From the NCBI GenBank assembly GCA_002404465.1, contig DHJT01000090.1:1-13385 (forward strand): a DNA stretch of 13,385 nucleotides, in the 5' to 3' direction. The DNA comes from Sutterella sp. UBA4713. GTDB lineage: Bacteria; Pseudomonadota; Gammaproteobacteria; Burkholderiales; Burkholderiaceae_F. How positions within the stretch are numbered: the first letter of the stretch is position 1; the number at the start of each line of letters is the position of its first letter. The translations under genes were made by a program, and so were the position numbers. The notes under the pieces were generated by a model, which was given only the letters and a program-made list of their open reading frames with translations, made no database searches and was not told where the DNA came from. Below, in pieces: positions 1 to 6,344 of the stretch.

Positions 1-410
1 AGAAAGCGCGAGAGGCGGCTCGCGAGGCACACGTGAGCGACGATTGCGTTATGGTTTGCGAACGCGGGGCCTGTTTCGGGTACGGCAACTTGGTCTGCGA
101 TTTGCGCTCGCTTGCGATTATGCGTAAGACGCTTGCGCCGGTTGTCTTCGATGCAACGCACTCGGTGCAACTGCCGGGGGGAAACGGTGCGAGCTCGGGC
201 GGCGATCGGCGGTTCGTTCCGGTCCTTGCGCGCGGAGCAGTCGCTGCCGGAATCGACGGCTTATTTATGGAAACCCATCCGGATCCGGCGCACGCCAAAA
301 GCGACGGACCGAACTGTGTTGTTCTAAAGCGTATGCCTGAATTGCTTGCGCAATTAAAGGCCATTGACGCATTGGTTAAAGCACAGCCCTATTTGGAAGA
401 TTCGTTTTAA
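1..410 (+). CDS. kdsA: 3-deoxy-D-manno-octulosonate 8-phosphate synthase (KDO-8-P synthase), 3' part only
   Basis: KdsA condenses phosphoenolpyruvate with D-arabinose 5-phosphate to give KDO-8-phosphate, the committed step to the KDO sugar of the LPS inner core; it is cytosolic. The gene enters from the left edge: the frame is open from base 3 and ends with TAA at 408-410, leaving about 135 C-terminal residues. A GTG at 33 lies inside the conserved domain and is not the start. Visible family motifs are CERGACFGYGNLVCDLRSL, the FDATHSVQLPGG segment with its active-site histidine, RFVPVLARGAVAAG, and FMETHPDPAHAKSDGPN, whose Glu and Asp match metal or substrate ligands of the family. The C-terminus (IDALVKAQ...) is of normal length. 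It lies 44 bp upstream of eno, the usual betaproteobacterial order, where pyrG commonly precedes kdsA. The metal-dependent or metal-independent class cannot be judged because the N-terminus is missing. Confidence 0.95.
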   Translation, partial: KAREAAREAHVSDDCVMVCERGACFGYGNLVCDLRSLAIMRKTLAPVVFDATHSVQLPGGNGASSGGDRRFVPVLARGAVAAGIDGLFMETHPDPAHAKSDGPNCVVLKRMPELLAQLKAIDALVKAQPYLEDSF

Positions 411-454
411 TTTAACTTAACCCTAAACTTTAAAAAACTTAAGGAAGAGAAAAA
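411..454 (+). promoter_or_regulatory. G-free, AT-rich leader with three AACTT-type repeats and the eno ribosome binding site
   Basis: The gap between kdsA and eno has no G on the + strand from 411 to 442. It then supplies a clear Shine-Dalgarno sequence, AAGGAAGAG (441-449), about 6 nt before the ATG at 455. Three near-copies of a short word lie in a row: AACTTAA (414-420), AACTTTAA (426-433) and AACTTAA (436-442). Such a leader would be almost unstructured as RNA, which fits strong translation of an abundant enzyme (inference). No convincing -35/-10 pair or terminator was seen here, so kdsA and eno are probably co-transcribed. Confidence 0.55.
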
Positions 455-1744
455 ATGAGTGCAATTATTGATGTCATCGGACGCGAGATTTTGGATAGCC
501 GCGGCAATCCGACCGTTGAAGCCACGGTCGTCCTCGAAAGCGGTGCGACAGGTCGTGCGGCGGTTCCCTCGGGCGCCTCTACGGGAATTCGCGAAGCCAT
601 CGAACTGCGTGACAAGGATCCGAAGCGTTACGGCGGCAAAGGCGTTTTGAAGGCCGTCGAACACGTGAACACCGAGCTGGCCGATGCCGTTATCGGTCTG
701 GAAGCGACCGATCAGGCTTTTATCGACCGTAAGATGATTGAATTGGACGGTACGGATAACAAGAGTCGTCTGGGTGCCAACGCCATTTTGGCCGTTTCCA
801 TGGCCGTGGCCCGTGCCGCTGCCGAAGAAACCGGCATGCCGCTTTATCGCTACTTCGGCGGCATGGGTGCCGTTGAGTTGCCCGTTCCGATGATGAACGT
901 CATTAACGGCGGTGCGCACGCCAACAATAACCTTGATTTGCAAGAGTTCATGATTATCCCGCTCGGTGCTCCGTCTTTTAAGGAGGCCTTGCGACACGGT
1001 GCCGAAACGTTCCATGCATTAAAGAAGATTATTAATTCCAAGGGCATGAGCACGGCTGTCGGTGATGAAGGCGGTTTCGCTCCCAAGTGCGAAAGCCATG
1101 AAGAAGCCATTGAACTGATTATGGAAGCCATTAAGGCTGCAGGTCTCGAGCCCGGTCGCGACGTGTGCATCGGTTTGGACTGCGCTTCGAGCGAATTTTA
1201 TGCCGACGGCAAGTACACTTTAACCAAGAGCGGCGGCAAGTCCATGACGGCACAGGAGTGGGCCCAGGTTCTGAAGGGCTGGGTCGACAAGTACCCGATT
1301 ATCTCGATTGAAGACGGCATGGCCGAGGGAGACTGGGAAGGCTGGAAGCACCTGACGGATCTTTTGGGGGGGCGAATTCAGCTTGTCGGCGACGACCTGT
1401 TTGTGACCAATCCGAAGATTTTGAAGGAAGGTATCGACAAGGGTATCGCCAACTCCATTCTCATTAAGGTGAACCAGATCGGCACGCTTTCCGAGACGTT
1501 CGAAGCGATTGATATGGCTAAGAAGGCCGGCTACACGGCTGTCGTGAGCCACCGGTCCGGTGAAACGGAAGATTCGACGATTGCCGATATTGCCGTCGGT
1601 TTAAATGCCGGGCAGATCAAGACCGGTTCTATGAGCCGCTCCGATCGTATGGCCAAGTACAACCAGTTGCTCCGCATTGAGGAAGATCTCGGATCCGTTG
1701 CGGTATATCCGGGCCGTGCCGCTTTCTATTCGATCAAGAAGTAA
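455..1744 (+). CDS. eno: Enolase (phosphopyruvate hydratase)
   Basis: Enolase interconverts 2-phosphoglycerate and phosphoenolpyruvate in glycolysis; in many proteobacteria it also associates with RNase E. The protein is 429 residues, normal for the family. The N-terminal domain carries EILDSRGNPT (11-20) and the mobile loop SGASTG (39-44). The barrel carries NGGAHANNN (151-159), VGDEGGFAP (202-210, catalytic acid Glu205), Asp242, Glu286 in SIEDGM and Asp313 in GDDLFVTNP (Mg ligands), and Lys338 in LIKVNQIGTLSET (catalytic base). SHRSGETED (365-373) and Lys389 complete the active site. The ATG at 455 follows a strong ribosome binding site. Lysine is coded mostly by AAG, unlike the mixed AAA/AAG of the genes downstream, a bias often seen in highly expressed genes. 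ftsB follows after 24 bp. No key residue is missing. Confidence 0.98.
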   Translation: MSAIIDVIGREILDSRGNPTVEATVVLESGATGRAAVPSGASTGIREAIELRDKDPKRYGGKGVLKAVEHVNTELADAVIGLEATDQAFIDRKMIELDGTDNKSRLGANAILAVSMAVARAAAEETGMPLYRYFGGMGAVELPVPMMNVINGGAHANNNLDLQEFMIIPLGAPSFKEALRHGAETFHALKKIINSKGMSTAVGDEGGFAPKCESHEEAIELIMEAIKAAGLEPGRDVCIGLDCASSEFYADGKYTLTKSGGKSMTAQEWAQVLKGWVDKYPIISIEDGMAEGDWEGWKHLTDLLGGRIQLVGDDLFVTNPKILKEGIDKGIANSILIKVNQIGTLSETFEAIDMAKKAGYTAVVSHRSGETEDSTIADIAVGLNAGQIKTGSMSRSDRMAKYNQLLRIEEDLGSVAVYPGRAAFYSIKK

Positions 1745-1768
1745 TGCGGATGAAAACCGGAGAGTGAC

Positions 1769-2170
1769 GTGAACGTACGTTACGTCATTTGTGTCGCCCT
1801 TTTCGCCTTGGCGGTCATCATTCAATGGCCGCTGTGGTTCGGAAAGGGCGGCTTTTTCAGAATGGTCGAATTGCAGAAGGATTTGGCCGCAATCAGCGAA
1901 GACAACGATCAGCTTCGCCGCGAAAACGGCATGATTGCAACCGAAATCGAATCCTTGGAAAGCGGAACCGATGCCGTCTTAGAACATGCGCGCACACAGC
2001 TCGGAATGATTCGCGGCGATGAAGTCCTGTTTCGCTTTGTTCCCGAAGGCTCGAAGGAAGCTCGGGAGATACGTAAACAGTCGCCGGGTTCTGCCGGCGA
2101 ACGCCTTTTCAAACCCAAGTACGATCACTTGTATTCGCCGGGCGATCCTCGTGCCAAAGAGAAAAAATAA
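1769..2170 (+). CDS. ftsB: Cell division protein FtsB (septum formation initiator, DivIC family)
   Basis: FtsB is a small bitopic inner-membrane protein that forms the FtsQ-FtsL-FtsB complex and helps activate septal peptidoglycan synthesis. The protein is 133 residues: a short cytosolic N-terminus, one membrane helix at about 4-20, the family motif PLWFGKGG (21-28), a heptad-rich coiled coil at about 33-66 (LQKDLAAISEDNDQLRREN region), then the conserved EHARTQLGMIRGDEVLFRFV segment (72-91). The start is GTG at 1769, chosen because GGAGAG at 1759-1764 is correctly spaced and translation from there gives the complete membrane helix. The tail after residue 95 (charged, Pro/Gly/Lys-rich, ending in EKK) is longer than in the roughly 100-residue E. 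coli protein. The eno-ftsB neighbourhood is the classic proteobacterial one. The gene probably ends the kdsA-eno-ftsB transcript, given the hairpin downstream. Confidence 0.93.
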   Translation: MNVRYVICVALFALAVIIQWPLWFGKGGFFRMVELQKDLAAISEDNDQLRRENGMIATEIESLESGTDAVLEHARTQLGMIRGDEVLFRFVPEGSKEAREIRKQSPGSAGERLFKPKYDHLYSPGDPRAKEKK

Positions 2171-2387
2171 GTCCTTTTTTCGACTTTGTCACCTCAAAAG
2201 CGCAAAAGTCCTTGTCGGACAAGGGCTTGAGGGCTGAAATTTTTTTAATCGGCGTAGTCCGACTTTTTCGGGTGTCCCGCCCTTAAAGCACGGATCGGGA
2301 ACTGCGCGGTTAAAGTGCCTCAAACCGAGGTTTACGCAGGAAAAACTGCTAAAGTTTCTCGTTTGCTTTTTTCTCCGGACAACTTTC
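2171..2387 (+). other. Non-coding gap between ftsB and rmuC
   Basis: No credible coding region was found in these 217 bases. The first 100 bases hold several mutually overlapping inverted repeats (see the terminator entry and findings). The second half holds two small hairpins: CCTC-AAACC-GAGG (2318-2330) and GCAG-GAAAAA-CTGC (2337-2350), the latter without a T run after it. A promoter for the rmuC block is expected somewhere here, but no sigma70 -35/-10 pair with proper spacing could be defended. The ribosome binding site for rmuC is poor (CCGGAC at 2375-2380, 7 nt before the ATG). Confidence 0.5.
2192..2246 (+). terminator. Probable transcription terminator after ftsB
   Basis: A stem of AAGTCCTTGT (2206-2215) and ACAAGGGCTT (2219-2228) closes over a 3-nt CGG loop, with one G-T pair. 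The stem can instead be extended by CCTCAA (2192-2197) pairing with TTGAGG (2227-2232). A run of seven Ts follows at 2240-2246. The gap of 7-11 nt between stem and T run is longer than in an ideal intrinsic terminator, so efficiency is uncertain. Its position 20-75 bp after the ftsB stop fits the end of the kdsA-eno-ftsB unit. Confidence 0.55.
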
Positions 2388-3776
2388 ATGATGCCACTGA
2401 TGAATGCGCCGACAGGCGCCTGGATTTTGACGGGACTTGTCGTTGCAATTCTTTTTTTACTCGGCCTTGTTTTGTATTTACTGTACGCACTCTCAGAGAG
2501 ACAAAAAGGCTTTGATGCGTCGCTTTCACGCCTGTTAAGCGAGGAGCGCGAAAAGACCGTTTCAAATTTAGCTTCCTCTTTTGAGGTCTTGCGTCGTGAC
2601 GTGCGGGATTCTTCCAATGAGCTCAAGAATTCGCAAAGCACACAGATGACGGCTTTTATGGGGCTGATCCAAAAGGCCTCGGAGATGCAAAATCAGAGTG
2701 AAAAAGACATGCAGGACTCGCTTTTAAAGCAGCTTCAGTCGCAGTCGCTACGGCAGGAGACGCGTCTTGAGGCTTTATCGGGCGGTATTTCCGCTGGTCT
2801 TGACGGCATGCGAAAGAGTTTAAATGAGCAACTGACGGGGATTCGTGAGGCCAATGACAGGGCGCTGACGCAAATGCGCTCGACTGTGGAAGATAAGTTG
2901 CAGCAAACATTAAACGAACGTATCAGTGCCAGTTTTCAAAAGGTCGACGAGCAACTTAAGTCCGTTTATAACGGCTTAGGCGAGATGCGTCAGGTCGCCC
3001 AAAACGTTGACGGATTACGGCGCGTGCTCGTGAACGTTAAAACGCGCGGCACGTTCGGGGAAGTTCAACTCGGCAATCTCCTTTCCGAGATTCTGACCCC
3101 CGACCAATACGACACGAACGTCGCAACGATCCCGCGTTCGAGCGAGCGCGTGGAATTTGCCGTTAAGTTGCCCGGAAAAGAAGAGGGGCGTTCGGTGTAT
3201 CTGCCGATTGATGCCAAGTTCCCCTTAGAGGATTATGAGAGATTGCTTGAAGCGACCGATGCGGCCGACGCGGAGAAAGTCGAGGCCTGTGCCAAGGCCT
3301 TAGAGACTCGGATTGTTGCCGAAGCTGAAAAGATTCATCGGAAATACGTGCAGGTTCCGTATACGACCGAATTTGCCATTTTGTATCTACCGATAGAAAG
3401 TCTGTGGGCCGAAGTGATTAAACGGCCGGGATTAATCGAGCGTGTGCATCGTGCTTCCCACGTGACGATTGCAGGTCCTACGGTGCTTGCGGCGCTTCTT
3501 AATAGCTTGCAACTCGGATTTCGTACCCTGGCCATTGAGAAAAAGAGCGAGGAGATTGCTATCGTTTTAGGTAAAGTCAAGAGCGAATTTTTAAAATTCT
3601 CCGATGTCTTCGAAGCCGTCGAAAAGAAAGTCGACGGTGTGCGAACGGCTTTGGATCATGTTCGCAAGAGGACCGATATCATGGGCAAGAGTTTGCGGGA
3701 TGTCGAAACGGTCAGCGTTGCGGGGCCGACCGAGGCAAACGCGCCTCTGACAGCTCCCGGATCGTCCGACAATTAA
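2388..3776 (+). CDS. rmuC: DNA recombination protein RmuC homologue
   Basis: RmuC-family proteins are membrane-tethered proteins with a predicted restriction-endonuclease-like fold; in E. coli loss of rmuC raises inversion at short inverted repeats, so a role in limiting DNA rearrangement is inferred, while the biochemical activity is not settled. The protein is 462 residues. It has one N-terminal membrane helix at about 12-35, a long charged coiled-coil region at about 40-200, then the conserved domain with GTFGEVQLGNLLSEIL, ERVEFAVKLPG, YLPIDAKFPLEDYERLL (Asp275 and Lys277 of the IDAK motif), YTTEFAILYLPIESLWAEV and the VTIAGPTVLAALLNSLQLGF signature, ending with a helical tail. The ATG at 2388 is used because it begins just before the membrane helix; ATGs at 2391 and 2400 are equally possible and the ribosome binding site is weak. 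parC begins 29 bp after its stop. Confidence 0.93.
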   Translation: MMPLMNAPTGAWILTGLVVAILFLLGLVLYLLYALSERQKGFDASLSRLLSEEREKTVSNLASSFEVLRRDVRDSSNELKNSQSTQMTAFMGLIQKASEMQNQSEKDMQDSLLKQLQSQSLRQETRLEALSGGISAGLDGMRKSLNEQLTGIREANDRALTQMRSTVEDKLQQTLNERISASFQKVDEQLKSVYNGLGEMRQVAQNVDGLRRVLVNVKTRGTFGEVQLGNLLSEILTPDQYDTNVATIPRSSERVEFAVKLPGKEEGRSVYLPIDAKFPLEDYERLLEATDAADAEKVEACAKALETRIVAEAEKIHRKYVQVPYTTEFAILYLPIESLWAEVIKRPGLIERVHRASHVTIAGPTVLAALLNSLQLGFRTLAIEKKSEEIAIVLGKVKSEFLKFSDVFEAVEKKVDGVRTALDHVRKRTDIMGKSLRDVETVSVAGPTEANAPLTAPGSSDN

Positions 3777-3805
3777 AATACCGCCGCATTGATTAATAGA
3801 AAAAT

Positions 3806-6340
3806 ATGAGTAACGAGCCCATGCAAACCCCGGATCTATTTGAGGGCGACGGTTTACCTGCGTCATCGAGTGCCGAGAAAAAAAACAATCAGAATCGCCC
3901 GGAGCAAAGCGACGAGAGCCTTCCTGTCTCCCGTAAGGTCAAGGCAGGGGCGCCCGTCAAAAGCGCCGCGCAACTTCCCGAGGCATTACAGGACGGCGCC
4001 CCGTATCAAGAAGACGGTCAATTGACCTTGGCGCGCTTTGCCGCCAAGGCCTATTTGGAGTATGCGCTTTCGGTTGTTAAGGGGCGAGCACTGCCGGATG
4101 TTTTTGACGGATTAAAGCCCGTGCAACGCCGAATTTTGTACGCGATGGATCGGATGCGCTTGGCGCCGCCCGCAAAGGCCGTCAAATGTGCCCGTGTTGT
4201 CGGTGACGTACTCGGCAAATACCATCCGCACGGCGATCAAGCCGCTTACGAGGCCATGGTACGCATGGCGCAATCCTTTACGCTCCGGTATCCCCTTGTG
4301 GACGGAGAGGGTAATTTCGGGTCGCGTGACGGAGACGGTCCGGCGGCCATGCGTTATACGGAAGCACGATTAACGAAGATTTCCGAATTGCTTCTGTCCG
4401 AGCTCGACAGCGACGATGTGGACTTTGTCCCTAATTACGACGGTTCTTTTAAGGAGCCTGAACTTTTGCCGGCGCGTCTTCCTTTTGTGCTTTTAAACGG
4501 GGCAAGCGGGATTGCCGTGGGACTGGCAACCGAAATTCCTTCGCATAATTTGCGGGAGGTCGCTTCTGCCGTTTTGCTTCTTCTGGAAAAACCCGATGCC
4601 GCACTTGAAGAGGTTTTGCAGGTTTTGCCGGCGCCGGACTTTCCCGGCGGCGGACAGATTATTTCTTCACCGGAAGAAATCCGGGAAATCTATCGCACCG
4701 GACGCGGTAGCCTTAAGGTGCGTGCTCGGTACCATTTCGAGGAACTGCAACGCAATCAGTGGCAACTTGTCATCGATGAGCTTCCTCCGGCTGCAAGTGC
4801 CGAACTTGTCCTCTCGGAAATCGAAGATATCACCAATCCCAAGCCTAAAGCCGGCAAAAAAGTTCTTTCGGCCGAACAATTGCAAACCAAAGCCCATATG
4901 CTCGCGTTTTTGGACGGTGTTCGCAATGAATGCGATAAAGATACGCCGATGCGACTTGTCTTTGAGCCGAAGACGTCCAAAATCGACCGCGATACGTTTG
5001 TCAACGTGCTTTTGTCCGAGACATCTTTGGAATCGAATGCTCCGATGAACTTGGTGGTGGTCGGTGCCGACGGTCATCCGGGGCAAAAGGGATTGCTCGC
5101 GATATTGCATGAGTGGGTTTCTTCGCGTCTTGCGACAGTTAAGCGGCGCTGCCAATCGCGCCTGGACAAGGTTTCTTTGCGCTTGCATATTCTGCAGGGG
5201 CGTCAGATTGCCGTCGATGCCATCGATCGAGTTATCGAAATCGTGCGGTTTGAGGACAATCCCAAAGCCGCTCTCATGGAGGAATTTTCTCTGACGGATG
5301 CGCAAGCCGAAGATATTCTCGAACTGCGTTTAAGACAACTGGCTAATCTGGAATTTGAAAAGCTTCTGGCAGAAAAAGAGAAGTTGACGCAGGAAGCGCA
5401 TACCCTTGAGCGAACAATCGCCAGTGACAAACTTTTGCGCGCCCTTGTCGCCCGCGAGACGCGTGAGGCGGCAAAAAATTACGGGGATGATCGTCGTACG
5501 CTTGTCGAGCAAGCCGCCAAAGCCGTTGTCAGGGAAATTGTGACCGATGAGCCCGTGACGGTGGTTATCTCCAAAAAAGGCTTTGTGCGCTCTCGCGCCG
5601 GTCACGGACACGATGCCTCGCTCATGAGTTATAAACTCGGCGATGCCTTCGGCGAGGCATTTGAATGCCGAACCGAAGACATGCTTATTGCGTTCGGCGA
5701 TAACGGGCGCGTGTATTCGGTGCCGGTTGCCTCGCTACCTGCGGCGCGCGGAGACGGCTTGCCGATTTCCAGCTTTTTTGACTTGGAAAGCGGAACGAAT
5801 ATCGTCGGTTATTTGGCAGCGGACAAAAAAACGCGTGTGGTTCTTGCCAATGATGCAGGATTCGGGTTGATTTGTCAGGTGGGCGATCTTGTTGCCCGCG
5901 TGCGCTCAGGAAAAACCTTTATGCGTGTGAGTGAGGGTGTTAAGGTCCTTGCTCCTGCCCGCGTTAGGCCCGATACCGACAAGCTTGCGTGCCTTTCTTC
6001 CCAAGGGCGATTGCTTGTCTTTGACCTGACGGAGTTGCGCGTATTGTCGGACGGCGGTAAGGGTGTTACGCTGATGGATTTAAATCCCGGCGAAAAACTG
6101 ACGGATATCCTCGTTTGCAGCGAGGCCGGCTGTGTTGTGGAAGGAATCGGACGGACGCGTACGCGTGAAAAAACATTGGTTCGCGGCGATTGGCAACGCC
6201 ATTTCGGTCATCGTGCCCGAAAAGGTAAACCCATCGATATTCGCTTTAAGGCAACGTCCTTAAAGCCTTTGCAGATCGATGAAAACGGGCGAGCCGCCGT
6301 CGGCAGCAACGAGGAAGAACCCGAACCGACATTGCTATAA
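3806..6340 (+). CDS. parC: DNA topoisomerase IV subunit A
   Basis: ParC is the DNA-cleaving subunit of topoisomerase IV, which with ParE unlinks daughter chromosomes. The protein is 844 residues. The winged-helix/cleavage core starts near residue 70 (ARFAAKAYLEYALSVV), followed by DGLKPVQRRILYAMDRM, GKYHPHGDQAAYEAM (quinolone-determining region; Asp144, Gln145, Glu149) and AAMRYTEARL with catalytic Tyr184. Next are NGASGIAVGLATEIPSHN, the long coiled-coil/tower part, and a C-terminal beta-propeller-like region. The clear glutamine- and arginine-rich GyrA box is absent; only RVLSDGGKGVTLM is seen, which favours ParC over GyrA. The N-terminus has about 60 extra, polar, low-complexity residues compared with E. 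coli ParC. The ATG at 3806 has no recognisable Shine-Dalgarno sequence; an ATG at 3821 (Met6) is an alternative. parE is not adjacent. The stop lies 4 bp before the sensor kinase gene. Confidence 0.95.
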   Translation: MSNEPMQTPDLFEGDGLPASSSAEKKNNQNRPEQSDESLPVSRKVKAGAPVKSAAQLPEALQDGAPYQEDGQLTLARFAAKAYLEYALSVVKGRALPDVFDGLKPVQRRILYAMDRMRLAPPAKAVKCARVVGDVLGKYHPHGDQAAYEAMVRMAQSFTLRYPLVDGEGNFGSRDGDGPAAMRYTEARLTKISELLLSELDSDDVDFVPNYDGSFKEPELLPARLPFVLLNGASGIAVGLATEIPSHNLREVASAVLLLLEKPDAALEEVLQVLPAPDFPGGGQIISSPEEIREIYRTGRGSLKVRARYHFEELQRNQWQLVIDELPPAASAELVLSEIEDITNPKPKAGKKVLSAEQLQTKAHMLAFLDGVRNECDKDTPMRLVFEPKTSKIDRDTFVNVLLSETSLESNAPMNLVVVGADGHPGQKGLLAILHEWVSSRLATVKRRCQSRLDKVSLRLHILQGRQIAVDAIDRVIEIVRFEDNPKAALMEEFSLTDAQAEDILELRLRQLANLEFEKLLAEKEKLTQEAHTLERTIASDKLLRALVARETREAAKNYGDDRRTLVEQAAKAVVREIVTDEPVTVVISKKGFVRSRAGHGHDASLMSYKLGDAFGEAFECRTEDMLIAFGDNGRVYSVPVASLPAARGDGLPISSFFDLESGTNIVGYLAADKKTRVVLANDAGFGLICQVGDLVARVRSGKTFMRVSEGVKVLAPARVRPDTDKLACLSSQGRLLVFDLTELRVLSDGGKGVTLMDLNPGEKLTDILVCSEAGCVVEGIGRTRTREKTLVRGDWQRHFGHRARKGKPIDIRFKATSLKPLQIDENGRAAVGSNEEEPEPTLL

Positions 6341-6344
6341 AGAT

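Noticed and set aside
33..410. GTG at 33 as the start of a small independent gene
   Set aside because: The same frame is open to the window edge and aligns with internal KdsA sequence, so this is a truncated kdsA.
407..1015. Minus-strand open frame of about 200 codons opposite eno
   Set aside because: It lies wholly antisense to a certain enolase gene, has no recognisable domain, and its openness follows from the codon bias of eno.
2337..2350. GCAG-GAAAAA-CTGC hairpin as a terminator or riboswitch element before rmuC
   Set aside because: Only four base pairs, no T run and no recognisable riboswitch core; likely chance.
4667..5305. Minus-strand open frame of about 210 codons opposite parC
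   Set aside because: Shadow of parC; no family motif, and no independent ribosome site was recognised.
6279..6344. Upstream ATG for the sensor kinase inside the end of parC
   Set aside because: The added 22 residues are polar and read parC out of frame; the ATG at 6345 just after the parC stop is simpler, although its ribosome site is weak.
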